Shown here one piece after another: positions 9,280 through 20,143 of a DNA stretch of 64,000 nt (position 1 is the first letter of the stretch; each line of letters starts with the position of its first letter). A model generated the notes under the pieces. That model was not told where the DNA came from and searched no databases. It saw only the letters and a list, made by a program, of their open reading frames with translations. Source of the DNA: Lachnospiraceae bacterium (GTDB lineage Bacteria > Bacillota > Clostridia > Lachnospirales > Lachnospiraceae); contig JALFLW010000003.1 of the NCBI GenBank assembly GCA_022774505.1, positions 1 to 64,000 of the forward strand, given 5' to 3'. Made by a program: the position numbers and the translations under genes.

Positions 9280-11586
9280 ATGGATAAAAACGGACCTGGG
9301 ATCAAGATAGACAATGGAGAACTTGCCACAAGCACAATACCGGAGGATTTTACAGAACCACAGATATTATATGACAAATTGATCAAGATGATCAGAAGAT
9401 ATCATCCTTCCGATGATATTACCATGATCGAAAAGGCGTATCATGTAGCCTATAAGGCACATGACGGACAGCTTCGTAAATCGGGAGAGCCATATATTAT
9501 TCATCCGGTATGTGTCTGTATTATTTTGGCAGAGCTTGAGCTGGATAAAGAGACCATTGTGGCAGGAATGCTTCATGACGTTGTGGAAGATACTGTCATG
9601 ACCAGTGAAGAGCTGGCTGCAGAATTTGGCGATGAGGTTGCACTTCTGGTGGATGGTGTTACGAAGCTGACGCAGCTTGATTATGTAGCTGATAAGGTGG
9701 AGGTACAGGCAGAAAATCTCCGTAAAATGTTTCTTGCTATGGCAAAGGATATCCGTGTGATCCTGATCAAACTGGCAGACCGTCTGCATAATATGCGTAC
9801 CATGCAGTATCAGACACCAAAGAAACAGAAGGAAAAATCAAGAGAAACATTGGATATATATGCTCCGATCGCTGACCGGCTTGGAATTTCCAAAGTAAAG
9901 GTTGAGTTAGATGATCTGGCATTTAAATATCTGGAGCCGGAGATGTATGAACAGCTCGTATCAAGCATTGCCAATGGCAAAGAGCAGCGAGATGTCCTGA
10001 TCCGCAAGATCGTAAATGAGGTAAGCCATCATATCGAAGAAGCAGGGATCAAGGCAACAATAGATGGTCGTGCAAAGCATTATTTCAGTGTGTATAAAAA
10101 GATGGTCACTCAAAATAAGCGGCTGGATCAGATATATGATCTGTTTGCAGTGCGTATTATTGTAGAAACAGAGCGTGACTGTTATACGGCATTGGGAGTG
10201 ATCCATGAGATTTATAAACCGATCCCGGGTCATTTTAAGGATTATATTTCTATGCCAAAGCCAAATAATTATCAGTCTCTTCATACCACGCTGATCGGTT
10301 CCATGGGACAGCCTTTTGAGATACAGATCCGTACTTACGAAATGCATCGGACAGCAGAATATGGTATCGCTGCTCATTGGAAATATAAAGAAAATCAATA
10401 TGGAAGCAAGGACAGGGATAATGAGGAAGAAAAATTGGCATGGCTGCGCCGTATTCTGGAATGGCAGAGGGACATGTCAGATAATAAAGAATTCTTAAGC
10501 TTGTTAAAAAGCGATCTGGATCTTTTTTCTGATCATGTATACTGCTTTACGAAGGACGGCGATGTCAAGAATCTGCCTGCAGGGTCTACAACGATCGACT
10601 TTGCCTATGCAGTGCACAGTGCCGTAGGCAACAAAATGGTTGGTGCCAGAGTAAATGGAAATCTTGTTCCGATTGATTATAAGATCCAAAACGGAGACCG
10701 TGTGGAGATCATGACCTCGCAGAATTCACGTGGTCCAAGCAGGGACTGGCTTGCTCTTGTGAAAAGTCCTCAGGCAAAAAACAAGATCAATCAGTGGTTC
10801 CGTTCACAGTTTAAAGAGGAAAATATAGTACGTGGAAAGGAGCTTCTTGCAAATTATTGTAAGGCTCAGGGAGTCGTTTTATCCGATCTGTTAAAACCGG
10901 AATATACAGAATATTGTATGAAAAAGTACGGATTTAGAGATTGGGCTTCTGTGCTTGCCGCATTAGGTCATGGCGGGCTGAAAGAGGGACAGATCATTAA
11001 CCGTCTCCAAAACGCATATGATAAGAAAAATCCGAAGCATACCACAGATCAGGAAATTCTGGATGCAGTTGCAAAGAGCAATGAAAATACAGAAACTGCC
11101 AAGCCGGCTGCAGCAGTAAAATCAAAGAGCGGTATTGTTGTGGCAGGACTTTCCGATGTATCAGTGCGTTTTTCAAAATGCTGTAGTCCTGTTCCGGGAG
11201 ATGAGATCATAGGTTTTGTGACAAGAGGAAGAGGAGTATCCATTCACCGGACTGATTGTGTGAACATGATGAATCTTTCGGAAGCGGATCGTCAAAGGAT
11301 CATTGAGGCAGAATGGAGTGTTGATTCACAGGGAACATCGGATGAGGATTATGATGCAGAGATCGTGATCTATGCGTATGACCGCATGGGAATCCTGATG
11401 GATATTACAAAGATTCTGACAGAAAATAAGATTGACGTGAAAGCGATGAATACAAGAACCAGCAAGCAGGGAATTGCAACGATAAATGTCAGCTTTGCTG
11501 TCAAGGGTGTAGAAGCATTAAATGAGTTGATCAAAAAACTGAGAAATGTACCGAGTGTAACAGATATACAGAGAAGCCGGGCATAG
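9280..11586 (+). CDS. relA: Bifunctional (p)ppGpp synthetase/hydrolase
   Basis: HD hydrolase (HDVVEDT), synthetase (KPNNYQSLHTT), TGS and C-terminal ACT domains; 768 aa. Confidence 0.96.
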   Translation: MDKNGPGIKIDNGELATSTIPEDFTEPQILYDKLIKMIRRYHPSDDITMIEKAYHVAYKAHDGQLRKSGEPYIIHPVCVCIILAELELDKETIVAGMLHDVVEDTVMTSEELAAEFGDEVALLVDGVTKLTQLDYVADKVEVQAENLRKMFLAMAKDIRVILIKLADRLHNMRTMQYQTPKKQKEKSRETLDIYAPIADRLGISKVKVELDDLAFKYLEPEMYEQLVSSIANGKEQRDVLIRKIVNEVSHHIEEAGIKATIDGRAKHYFSVYKKMVTQNKRLDQIYDLFAVRIIVETERDCYTALGVIHEIYKPIPGHFKDYISMPKPNNYQSLHTTLIGSMGQPFEIQIRTYEMHRTAEYGIAAHWKYKENQYGSKDRDNEEEKLAWLRRILEWQRDMSDNKEFLSLLKSDLDLFSDHVYCFTKDGDVKNLPAGSTTIDFAYAVHSAVGNKMVGARVNGNLVPIDYKIQNGDRVEIMTSQNSRGPSRDWLALVKSPQAKNKINQWFRSQFKEENIVRGKELLANYCKAQGVVLSDLLKPEYTEYCMKKYGFRDWASVLAALGHGGLKEGQIINRLQNAYDKKNPKHTTDQEILDAVAKSNENTETAKPAAAVKSKSGIVVAGLSDVSVRFSKCCSPVPGDEIIGFVTRGRGVSIHRTDCVNMMNLSEADRQRIIEAEWSVDSQGTSDEDYDAEIVIYAYDRMGILMDITKILTENKIDVKAMNTRTSKQGIATINVSFAVKGVEALNELIKKLRNVPSVTDIQRSRA

Positions 11587-11602
11587 CAGAGTGAGGAGAG
11601 AG

Positions 11603-12238
11603 ATGAGCGTATTAAAATGTGATTTTCGTGTCGTTGGACCGATCCAGACAAACTGTTATTTCTTATATAGAGAGGATACCGGAGAATGTCTGATCATTGA
11701 TCCGGGATATGAGGCTGATAAGATTGAGGCATATATACAGAAAAAGCAGTTGAAGGTTACGGGGATCTTATTGACACATGGTCATTTTGACCATATTACG
11801 GAAGCAGATGAGGTGCGAAAGAAGTATCAGGTGAAAATCTATGCCTCTGCCGCAGAAGAAAAACTGATGGCAGATCCGCAGATGAATGTTTCTGTCATGA
11901 TGGGGGACTCTGTCAGTATCAAGGCAGATGTCTTATTGCAGGACGGACAGGAGCTTGAGCTGCTTGGCGAGACAATGCGGTGTATATTGACACCGGGGCA
12001 TACCAGTGGAGGAATGTGCTTTTATTTTCCCGGTGCATGTATGCTGTTTTCGGGAGATACATTGTTTCAGGAGTCCGTGGGAAGAACGGATTTTCCGACG
12101 GGAAGCAGTCGTGAATTGATCCGCTCGATAAGAGAAAAGCTGTTTCAATTACCGGATGCTGTCAGAGTTTTTCCGGGGCATGGTCTGATGACGACGATCA
12201 AGGATGAAAAAATGTTGAATCCCTATGCCGTAGAATGA
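11603..12238 (+). CDS. MBL-fold metallo-hydrolase (glyoxalase II-like)
   Basis: LTHGHFDHI, TPGHTSGGMCFY, FSGDTLF; start refined to MSVLKCDF. Confidence 0.92.
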   Translation: MSVLKCDFRVVGPIQTNCYFLYREDTGECLIIDPGYEADKIEAYIQKKQLKVTGILLTHGHFDHITEADEVRKKYQVKIYASAAEEKLMADPQMNVSVMMGDSVSIKADVLLQDGQELELLGETMRCILTPGHTSGGMCFYFPGACMLFSGDTLFQESVGRTDFPTGSSRELIRSIREKLFQLPDAVRVFPGHGLMTTIKDEKMLNPYAVE

Positions 12239-12274
12239 CCGGTTATATGAGAAAGAATGGAATGAGAAGTTAAA

Positions 12275-13852
12275 ATGATTGATATAGTATTGTCGGAACG
12301 GGATTTTGATTATGAATTGCAGGCTCTTGTTACAGGTTTCTTCCCGGGAGTGCGCAACAGAGTGGTGATACAGGATCAGCAGGAAGAAAAGGAAATAAAA
12401 AAGCTGGCACAGAAGGAGGCTGAGGATGGAGTCTCTTTTCTGGTTGGAGTTTTTTTGGGTAAATATGAGATAAAGGTGTGGGCATTTGGAAAAGGGGAGA
12501 TTGTGTACAATACCGTAAATGTGACAGGAGAACAGGATTTCCATAAACATCGGGACAAGACTACCCACCCATACAGGACTGCATATAAAAACAAATTAAA
12601 AAAGGCATTTTTTGTCCTGTTAAGGGATATAAAACAAGAACTGCTGCCTGGGGAGGCTGTGCGCAGCATTCCTGTCTGGGGGACAATGACCGGAGTAAGA
12701 CCAACCAAAATCCCCATGAATCTGTTACTGGCAGGTGAACCATTAGAGAAAGTTTCGCGTAGTATGGAAGAGGAATACTGCTGCAGCACACAAAAGTCAC
12801 AGTTGTGTATGGAGATTGCAGAGAGGGAGGCTGATCTTCTAAAAAAGGCCGATTATTTAAGTGGTTATAGTCTGTATGTAGGGATACCGTTTTGTCCTTC
12901 TACCTGTCTGTACTGTTCGTTTCCGTCCTATCCCGTGGAGCAGTTTGGAAAGCTGATTCCGGATTATCTGGAGGCATTAAAAAAAGAAATCCGGTCCTGC
13001 GGAAAAATGCAGCAGGGGAAAAAGCTGACATCTGTTTATATAGGAGGAGGAACTCCGACAGCACTCTCGGCACAGCAGCTGCACGATATGCTGCAATGTC
13101 TGTATGAAAGCTTTCCGGTAAGAGATGCTGTTGAGATGACGGTTGAGGCCGGACGGCCGGACAGCATTACAAGAGAGAAGCTGATGGTACTGAGGGAGTT
13201 TGGGGTGGAGAGGATTTCCGTAAATCCGCAGACGATGCAGGAAAAAACGCTTCAGAAAATCGGCAGGCATCATACAGTTAGGCAGACGCAGGAAATTTTT
13301 ACTTTGGCAAGAGAATGTGGTTTTCAAAATATTAATATGGATCTGATCATTGGTCTGCCGGGGGAGACGGTGGAAGATTTCAGAGATACTTTAAGACAGT
13401 TAAAGGAGCTTGCTCCGGACAGCATTACAATACATTCGCTGGTAGTAAAACGTGCTTCGCGCCTGCGCAGACTTCTGGATGAAGGAGCCGTTCCGGAGGA
13501 GGAACGAGCCCGGAGGATGGAACAGATGATGGATCTTGGACAGCAGTTTGCAGCATATAACGGGTATAAACCGTATTATATGTATCGTCAGAAAAACACA
13601 GCCGGTTATGCAGGCAGTTCTGGTCAGGAAAATATTGGATTTGCAAAAGAGGGAAAAGAGTGTCTGTATAATATTCTGATAATGGAAGAGATGCAGAGTA
13701 TTGTGGCACTTGGTGCAGGAGCAAGTACAAAGAGATACGATAGAGAACATCATATTGTCAGCAGGATTGAGAATGTGAAAAGCGTAACAGATTATATTGC
13801 TCGTATTGATGAGATGCTTCAAAGAAAAAAGGTTAATGGCTTGGGGGATTAA
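12275..13852 (+). CDS. hemZ: Coproporphyrinogen dehydrogenase HemZ-like radical SAM protein
   Basis: PFCPSTCLYCSFPSYP (CxxxCxxC), HemN-like core (YIGGGTPT), long N-terminal extension typical of HemZ. Confidence 0.9.
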   Translation: MIDIVLSERDFDYELQALVTGFFPGVRNRVVIQDQQEEKEIKKLAQKEAEDGVSFLVGVFLGKYEIKVWAFGKGEIVYNTVNVTGEQDFHKHRDKTTHPYRTAYKNKLKKAFFVLLRDIKQELLPGEAVRSIPVWGTMTGVRPTKIPMNLLLAGEPLEKVSRSMEEEYCCSTQKSQLCMEIAEREADLLKKADYLSGYSLYVGIPFCPSTCLYCSFPSYPVEQFGKLIPDYLEALKKEIRSCGKMQQGKKLTSVYIGGGTPTALSAQQLHDMLQCLYESFPVRDAVEMTVEAGRPDSITREKLMVLREFGVERISVNPQTMQEKTLQKIGRHHTVRQTQEIFTLARECGFQNINMDLIIGLPGETVEDFRDTLRQLKELAPDSITIHSLVVKRASRLRRLLDEGAVPEEERARRMEQMMDLGQQFAAYNGYKPYYMYRQKNTAGYAGSSGQENIGFAKEGKECLYNILIMEEMQSIVALGAGASTKRYDREHHIVSRIENVKSVTDYIARIDEMLQRKKVNGLGD

Positions 13853-13854
13853 AA

Positions 13855-14526
13855 ATGGAAGAGGATTATCTGGAACAGCTGGTAATGGGTAGCCCATCTC
13901 TGACCAGTCGTTTAAGGGAATATATATATATTGAAATGAGTCACGGTATTAAGGTGAGTAATCTGGCAGGTGCTGTAGCAAGAGAGCTGGGAGAATCAGA
14001 AAAGTTTTGTGAGGATATCGTGGTAGCGGGACTTTTGCATGATATTGGCAAGTTATGGGTGGCGAAATATCTGGAATCTGCGGGAAATGAGGAGACGCTT
14101 TCTATTGAAAAAATGAAAATTGTCAGAATGCATCCAACACACAGCTGTAATATACTGAAACAGAGGGGATATTGTGACAGGATCACAGAGGCAGTTTATT
14201 ATCATCATGAAAATGTAGATGGAAGCGGTTACCCGGAAAATCTGCAGGGAGATCAGATACCCTGGATGGCACGTATTCTAAGAATATGTGATGTCTATTG
14301 TGCCCTGACGACAGATCGCAGTTACAGGAGGGCCTTTGAAAGGGAAACCGCCATGGAGATAATGATCGATGAGGTGGAGGATTATGATATGCGGATATTT
14401 CTGGCATTTCAGAGGGTACTTCACAGTGACGAGGCGGGAGAGAAGCTTCGTTCAATCTGCACAGTGATCTCACCGCTGCAAAAAGAGCATCTTCCTCTGT
14501 TTGTGAAGGAAGCGGAGAGATTGTGA
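13855..14526 (+). CDS. HD domain (HDIG) phosphohydrolase
   Basis: GLLHDIGKLWV, MHPTHSCNIL, YYHHENVDGSGYP. Confidence 0.85.
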   Translation: MEEDYLEQLVMGSPSLTSRLREYIYIEMSHGIKVSNLAGAVARELGESEKFCEDIVVAGLLHDIGKLWVAKYLESAGNEETLSIEKMKIVRMHPTHSCNILKQRGYCDRITEAVYYHHENVDGSGYPENLQGDQIPWMARILRICDVYCALTTDRSYRRAFERETAMEIMIDEVEDYDMRIFLAFQRVLHSDEAGEKLRSICTVISPLQKEHLPLFVKEAERL

Positions 14527-14695
14527 TAAAATCGAATAATAACATTTGAAAGCGGTAAGAGGGAAGCGGAGGGATTTATAACCGTGGCTTGCATGTTTTG
14601 GGGATTCGGTGTATTATTTAATGCGTATGACTGATTGAAGTAAAAAATAAAAGCTACAATGAGATTAAATTTATTACAATAAATGGAGGATTATC

Positions 14696-16492
14696 ATGGC
14701 AGAATCAATGAGAGGCTTAAAGCGTACCTGTCGCTGTGCCGAGTTAAGTGAAAAAAATATCGGACAGGAGGTTACGGTGATGGGCTGGGTACAAAAGGCC
14801 CGTAATACCGGTGGTTTAATCTTTGTAGATCTTAGAGACCGCAGTGGACTTCTTCAGATCAATTTTCAGGAGGAAAAGCTGGGACAGGAGCTGTTTGACA
14901 AGGCATATAAGCTTCGTAGTGAGTTTGTCATTGCTGTTGTAGGTACAGTTGTTGCAAGAGAGGGTGGCATTAATAAGAACCTTCCTACCGGAGCGATTGA
15001 GGTGGTCGCTACCGGGCTTCGGGTGTTATCTGAGGCACAGACCCCTCCGTTTCCGATTGAAGAGGATATTAAGACAAAAGAAGATCTGCGTTTAAAATAC
15101 CGTTATCTGGACCTTAGACGTCCGGATCTGCAGAGAAATCTTATTATGAGAAGCAGAATCGCCACATTGACAAGACAGTTTCTTGCTGATGAAGGCTTTC
15201 TTGAGATTGAGACACCGATGCTGAATAAGAGTACACCGGAGGGGGCAAGAGATTATCTGGTGCCGAGCCGTGTGCATCCGGGATGCTTTTATGCTCTGCC
15301 ACAGTCACCGCAGTTATTTAAACAGCTTTTGATGTGTTCCGGTTATGATCGTTATTTCCAGTTGGCAAGATGTTTCAGGGATGAGGATCTTAGAGCTGAC
15401 AGACAGCCGGAATTTACACAGATTGATATGGAGCTTTCTTTTGTGGATGAAGATGATGTTATGGATGTCAATGAACGTCTTCTTCAGAAGCTGTTTAAGG
15501 AAATACTGGATATAGATATTAAACTGCCGATTCAGAGAATGACATGGCAGGAGGCAATGGATCGTTTTGGAAGTGACAAGCCGGATCTGCGCTTTGGCAT
15601 GGAGCTTACAGATGTGTCTGAAGCAGTGAAAGGCTGTGGCTTTGGTGTATTTACGGGTGCTCTTGATAATGGAGGTTCTGTCCGCGGTATCAATGCAAAA
15701 GGACAGGGCAAAATGCCTCGTAAGAAAATTGATGCACTTGTTAAGTTTGCAAAAGATTTTGGAGCAAAAGGACTTGCATACCTTTGTATTAATGAGGATG
15801 GCACTTATAAATCATCATTTGCTAAATTTATGACAGAGGATGAGCTGTCTGCACTTGTAAAGGAAATGGACGGACAGCCGGGAGATCTTCTTCTCTTTGC
15901 GGCAGACAAGAATAAGATCGTATATGATGTGCTTGGAAATCTTCGTTTGGAGCTGGCAAGACAGCTGGATCTTCTTGACAAGAATGAGTATCGTTTCCTT
16001 TGGGTTACAGAATTTCCTCAGTTTGAATATTCGGAGGAGGAGCAGCGTTATGTAGCAATGCATCATCCGTTTACTATGCCAATGGAGGAGGATCTGGATC
16101 TGCTGGAGACAGAGCCGGGAAAAGTTCGTGCCCGTGCATATGATATTGTATTAAATGGTACAGAGATCGGAGGAGGATCTATCCGTATCCATCAGGATGA
16201 TATTCAGGAGAGGATGTTTGAGGCATTGGGATTTACCAGGGAGTCAGCATATGAGCAGTTTGGATTCCTGATGAATGCTTTTAAATATGGTGTTCCGCCA
16301 CATGCAGGACTGGCCTATGGACTGGATCGTCTTGTGATGCTTATGGCAAAAGAGGACAGTATCCGTGACGTGATCGCATTCCCGAAGGTGAAAGATGCTT
16401 CCTGTCTTATGACAGAGGCACCATCAAGGGTGGATGAAAAACAGCTGGAAGAGCTTTGCATTGGAATAACAGAGACAGATGACAAAGAATAG
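14696..16492 (+). CDS. aspS: Aspartate-tRNA ligase
   Basis: Class II motifs (YALPQSPQLFKQLLM, ARCFRDEDLRADRQPEFTQ, AYGLDRLVML). Confidence 0.97.
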   Translation: MAESMRGLKRTCRCAELSEKNIGQEVTVMGWVQKARNTGGLIFVDLRDRSGLLQINFQEEKLGQELFDKAYKLRSEFVIAVVGTVVAREGGINKNLPTGAIEVVATGLRVLSEAQTPPFPIEEDIKTKEDLRLKYRYLDLRRPDLQRNLIMRSRIATLTRQFLADEGFLEIETPMLNKSTPEGARDYLVPSRVHPGCFYALPQSPQLFKQLLMCSGYDRYFQLARCFRDEDLRADRQPEFTQIDMELSFVDEDDVMDVNERLLQKLFKEILDIDIKLPIQRMTWQEAMDRFGSDKPDLRFGMELTDVSEAVKGCGFGVFTGALDNGGSVRGINAKGQGKMPRKKIDALVKFAKDFGAKGLAYLCINEDGTYKSSFAKFMTEDELSALVKEMDGQPGDLLLFAADKNKIVYDVLGNLRLELARQLDLLDKNEYRFLWVTEFPQFEYSEEEQRYVAMHHPFTMPMEEDLDLLETEPGKVRARAYDIVLNGTEIGGGSIRIHQDDIQERMFEALGFTRESAYEQFGFLMNAFKYGVPPHAGLAYGLDRLVMLMAKEDSIRDVIAFPKVKDASCLMTEAPSRVDEKQLEELCIGITETDDKE

Positions 16493-16964
16493 TTACAATA
16501 AATGCATGAAATGGACAGAGGACAAGTTGGGAATTCATACGGTTCGCCGTCTTGTTCAGTGGATTACAGGGATTACGGCAGCAGTTTATATTCTTTTTGC
16601 CATATGGCTTTTATGGCAAAAAGATATGCGTCTGCTCAGGTTTCTGATAGTTCCGGCTGTGGGTTTCGTGGCAGTTACGCTGTTGAGAAAGCTGGTGGGA
16701 GCATCACGGCCTTATGAAGTGTATGATTTCATTCCGCTGCTTAACAAGGATACAAAGCGTAATTCGTTTCCGAGCCGTCATGTTTTTTCAAACATGATCA
16801 TTGCGTCGGCTGTATTGTATATAAATGGACCGGCCGGTATATTTATGGCAGCGTGCGGCATGATACTGGCGGTGCTCCGGGTGATCACCGGTGTTCATTT
16901 TCCCAAGGATGTTATTGCAGGGGCTTTACTCGCGGTATTGTTTGGCTGGATAGGTTTCAGGTAA
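16479..16964 (+). CDS. PAP2-family phosphatase
   Basis: KLVGASRPYE, SFPSRHVFSN, RVITGVHFPKDVIAG; overlaps aspS by 14 nt. Confidence 0.85.
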   Translation: MTKNSYNKCMKWTEDKLGIHTVRRLVQWITGITAAVYILFAIWLLWQKDMRLLRFLIVPAVGFVAVTLLRKLVGASRPYEVYDFIPLLNKDTKRNSFPSRHVFSNMIIASAVLYINGPAGIFMAACGMILAVLRVITGVHFPKDVIAGALLAVLFGWIGFR

Positions 16965-17071
16965 TGCCGGAGGGCAGCAGTTGACAAATAGAATAGAGTA
17001 TAGTACAACAAAATAAATCAGGATACCCGGTTGATGATCAGGTATTCATTAAGCAGAATTGGAGGATTATC

Positions 17072-19492
17072 ATGGCAGAAATGTACAATCACCATACGGT
17101 GGAAAAGAAATGGCAGAAAATCTGGGAGGAGGAGAAGGCATTTCAGGCTTCAGATGATTACAGCAAGCCCAAATTTTATGCTCTGGTAGAGTTTCCGTAT
17201 CCTTCCGGGCAAGGTCTTCATGTAGGTCATCCGAGACCGTATACCGCTTTGGATATTGTATCCCGTAAGAGAAGAATGCAGGGATATAATGTATTGTTTC
17301 CAATGGGATGGGACGCATTTGGTCTGCCGACAGAGAATTATGCGATCAAGAATCATATTCATCCAAAGATTGTAACAAAAAACAATGTTGGCCGCTTTAA
17401 AGGACAGCTTCAGTCTTTGGGATATTCCTTTGACTGGGACAGAGAGATCAATACAACAGATCCGGATTATTACAAGTGGACACAATGGATCTTTTTGAAA
17501 TTATTTAATGCCGGACTTGCATACAAAAAGGAAATGCCGATCAACTGGTGTACTTCCTGCAAGGTTGGTCTGGCGAATGAAGAGGTGGTAAATGGTGTCT
17601 GCGAACGCTGTGGAGCTCCGGTAGTGCGTAAAGTAAAGAGTGAGTGGATGTTAAAGATCACAGAATATGCAGACAAGCTTATTAAAGATCTGGATGATGT
17701 AGATTATATTGAAAAGGTAAAGGTTTCACAGAAAAACTGGATCGGACGTTCGGAGGGGGCAGAGGTTGACTTTGCACTGAAAGGCAAAGAGGAGAAGCTT
17801 CGTGTATATACAACCCGTCCGGATACATTGTTTGGTGCTACGTATATGGTTATCTCCCCAGAGCACCCGCTGATCGACAAATATAAAGAGGAGATTACGA
17901 ACTGGGATGAGATCCAGAAGTATCGTGAAATGGCAGCAAGAAAGTCTGACTTTGAGCGTACAGAGCTTGCAAAGGATAAAACAGGTGTTGTGCTGGGAGG
18001 AATGTCAGCAGTTAATCCTGTAAACGGCAAGGAAATACCGGTATGGATCTCCGACTATGTATTGATGTCTTATGGAACCGGTGCGATCATGGCAGTGCCG
18101 GCACATGATACCCGTGACTGGGAATTTGCCAAGAAGTTTGATCTGCCGATGATCCAGGTCGTAGAGGGAAAAGAGGGACCGGTTGATATTAATGAAGCAG
18201 CATTTACGGATGTGGCAACCGGCAAGATGATAAATTCCGAGTTTCTGGATGGCTTGGAAGTGACAGAAGCAAAAGAGAAAATGAAGGATTTTCTCGAGGA
18301 AAAGGGAATCGGTAATCGCAAAGTAAATTATAAGCTTCGCGATTGGGTATTCTCCAGACAGAGATACTGGGGTGAACCGATTCCAATCGTACATTGTGAA
18401 AAGTGCGGATATGTGCCATTGGATGAGAGCGAACTGCCACTGCTTCTGCCGGAAGTAGACAGCTATATGCCGACAGATAACGGAGAGTCTCCGCTGGCTG
18501 CAATGACAGACTGGGTGAACACAACATGTCCATGCTGTGGTGGCCCGGCAAAGAGAGAGACTGATACAATGCCTCAGTGGGCAGGATCTTCCTGGTATTT
18601 CCTGCGCTATACAGATCCTCATAATGAGAAAGCATTGGCAAGTCCGGAAGCATTAAAATACTGGCTGCCGGTTGATTGGTATAACGGAGGTATGGAGCAT
18701 ACGACACTTCATCTGTTATATTCACGTTTCTGGCATAAATTCCTGTATGATCAGGGGATTGTTCCGACAAAGGAACCGTATCAGCGCCGTACCTCTCATG
18801 GAATGATCCTGGGCGAAAACGGTGAGAAGATGAGTAAGTCACGTGGCAATGTGGTGAATCCGGATGATATCGTGCAGGCATACGGAGCAGATACTCTGCG
18901 TACTTATGAAATGTTTATCGGAGCTTTTGATCTGAGTGCATCCTGGTCTGAGGATGGCGTAAAAGGATGCCGCCGTTTCCTGGAACGTGTATGGAAGCTG
19001 CAGAACATTATGACAGAGGATGAGAACTACTCTGACGATATGGAGATAAAGATGCATCAGACCATCAAGAAAATAAGTCAGGATTTTGAAAATCTGAAAT
19101 ATAATACAGCGATAGCTGCCATGATGGCATTGATCAATGATTTCTATAAAAAGAATGCAGTCACAAAGGGAGAATATAAAACACTGATCACATTATTGAA
19201 TCCTGTGGCACCTCATATTACAGAGGAGCTGTGGCAGATCATCGGTGGAGAGGGACGTGTATATCAGAATACATGGCCGGAATATGATGAAACGAAGACG
19301 GTAGAGGCAAATGTTGAGATTGCTGTTCAGGTGAACGGAAAAACCCGTGCAACTCTGATGATCGGTAAAGATGATGCCAAGGAAGAGGTACTTTCTAAGG
19401 CAAAGGAAACGATTGCAGATAAGTTGGAAGGAAAGAATATCATTAAGGAAATTTATGTTCCGGGACGCATTGTAAATATAGTTGCTAAATAA
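17072..19492 (+). CDS. leuS: Leucine-tRNA ligase
   Basis: [21 protein letters not shown] (HIGH), [10 protein letters not shown] (KMSKS), editing domain. Confidence 0.98.
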   Translation: MAEMYNHHTVEKKWQKIWEEEKAFQASDDYSKPKFYALVEFPYPSGQGLHVGHPRPYTALDIVSRKRRMQGYNVLFPMGWDAFGLPTENYAIKNHIHPKIVTKNNVGRFKGQLQSLGYSFDWDREINTTDPDYYKWTQWIFLKLFNAGLAYKKEMPINWCTSCKVGLANEEVVNGVCERCGAPVVRKVKSEWMLKITEYADKLIKDLDDVDYIEKVKVSQKNWIGRSEGAEVDFALKGKEEKLRVYTTRPDTLFGATYMVISPEHPLIDKYKEEITNWDEIQKYREMAARKSDFERTELAKDKTGVVLGGMSAVNPVNGKEIPVWISDYVLMSYGTGAIMAVPAHDTRDWEFAKKFDLPMIQVVEGKEGPVDINEAAFTDVATGKMINSEFLDGLEVTEAKEKMKDFLEEKGIGNRKVNYKLRDWVFSRQRYWGEPIPIVHCEKCGYVPLDESELPLLLPEVDSYMPTDNGESPLAAMTDWVNTTCPCCGGPAKRETDTMPQWAGSSWYFLRYTDPHNEKALASPEALKYWLPVDWYNGGMEHTTLHLLYSRFWHKFLYDQGIVPTKEPYQRRTSHGMILGENGEKMSKSRGNVVNPDDIVQAYGADTLRTYEMFIGAFDLSASWSEDGVKGCRRFLERVWKLQNIMTEDENYSDDMEIKMHQTIKKISQDFENLKYNTAIAAMMALINDFYKKNAVTKGEYKTLITLLNPVAPHITEELWQIIGGEGRVYQNTWPEYDETKTVEANVEIAVQVNGKTRATLMIGKDDAKEEVLSKAKETIADKLEGKNIIKEIYVPGRIVNIVAK

Positions 19493-19520
19493 TCATTTGT
19501 GATCAAAATATTATAAATAT

Positions 19521-19557
19521 AAAAAAAAGATAAAGTCGCTTGACTTTATCTTTTTTT
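19521..19557 (+). terminator. Rho-independent terminator after leuS
   Basis: aaaaaagataaagtc-gctt-gactttatctttttt with T-run. Confidence 0.85.
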
Positions 19558-19567
19558 GTCCTATAAT
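19540..19567 (+). promoter_or_regulatory. Promoter of the MarR-ABC operon, -35 inside the leuS terminator
   Basis: TTGACT (19540-19545) - 16 nt - TATAAT (19562-19567). Confidence 0.65.
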
Positions 19568-19582
19568 AATAATCACGCCTAT

Positions 19583-19614
19583 TGTTGAAATGGAAACAAT
19601 CCACTTTTCAACAG
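19583..19614. promoter_or_regulatory. Putative MarR operator (inverted repeat)
   Basis: TGTTGAAA tggaaacaatccact TTTCAACA just downstream of the -10. Confidence 0.55.
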
Positions 19615-19661
19615 TTAAGGGGGAATGTTACAGGATATACATAGATAGGAGTGATAATCCA

Positions 19662-20141
19662 ATGAAAAAAGATGCAGCACTGGGGATGGAGATCAATTGT
19701 GTCTCAAATTTGATCAGGAGAAGCATTGATCAACGCATTTCCGGTATGCCAGGAGAAAAGCTCAGCAGGGTGGACAGCTGGATCATCCATTATATGCTGG
19801 ATCACCCGGAAGAGGATGTGTTTCAAAAGGATGTAGAGCGTGCATTGGCCATGACCAGATCAAATGTGTCCAAGGCAGTTGATCAAATGGTGTCCAAGGG
19901 GTTGATTGAGAGATCTCCCGTAGATTATGATGCACGTTTAAAAAAGCTTACACTGACACCTAAAGTTTTGGAAATACACCGGCAGATCGAGGCGGAGATC
20001 GCTGAGTTTGAAAAAATTCTGACGGAAGGGTTCTCCGCACAGGAGATTGATCAGTTTAAAAGCTTTCTTGGAAGGGTTGCCGAAAATATTAACATGAATG
20101 CCGGCAGACAGAAGGAAGAAAAGAAAAGGAGGGATTTCTGA
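19662..20141 (+). CDS. MarR-family transcriptional regulator
   Basis: wHTH (VFQKDVERALAMTRSNVSKAVDQMVSKGLIERSPVDYDARLKKLTLT); start refined to ATG 19662 after aggag. Confidence 0.87.
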   Translation: MKKDAALGMEINCVSNLIRRSIDQRISGMPGEKLSRVDSWIIHYMLDHPEEDVFQKDVERALAMTRSNVSKAVDQMVSKGLIERSPVDYDARLKKLTLTPKVLEIHRQIEAEIAEFEKILTEGFSAQEIDQFKSFLGRVAENINMNAGRQKEEKKRRDF

Positions 20142-20143
20142 TC

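Noticed and set aside
14527-14695. Possible T-box or riboswitch upstream of aspS
   Set aside because: No ggtggtaccgcg T-box motif or clear terminator/antiterminator pair found.
18005-18881. Long minus-strand ORFs (205 and 225 aa) inside leuS
   Set aside because: Length explained by codon structure of leuS; low-complexity shadow translations.
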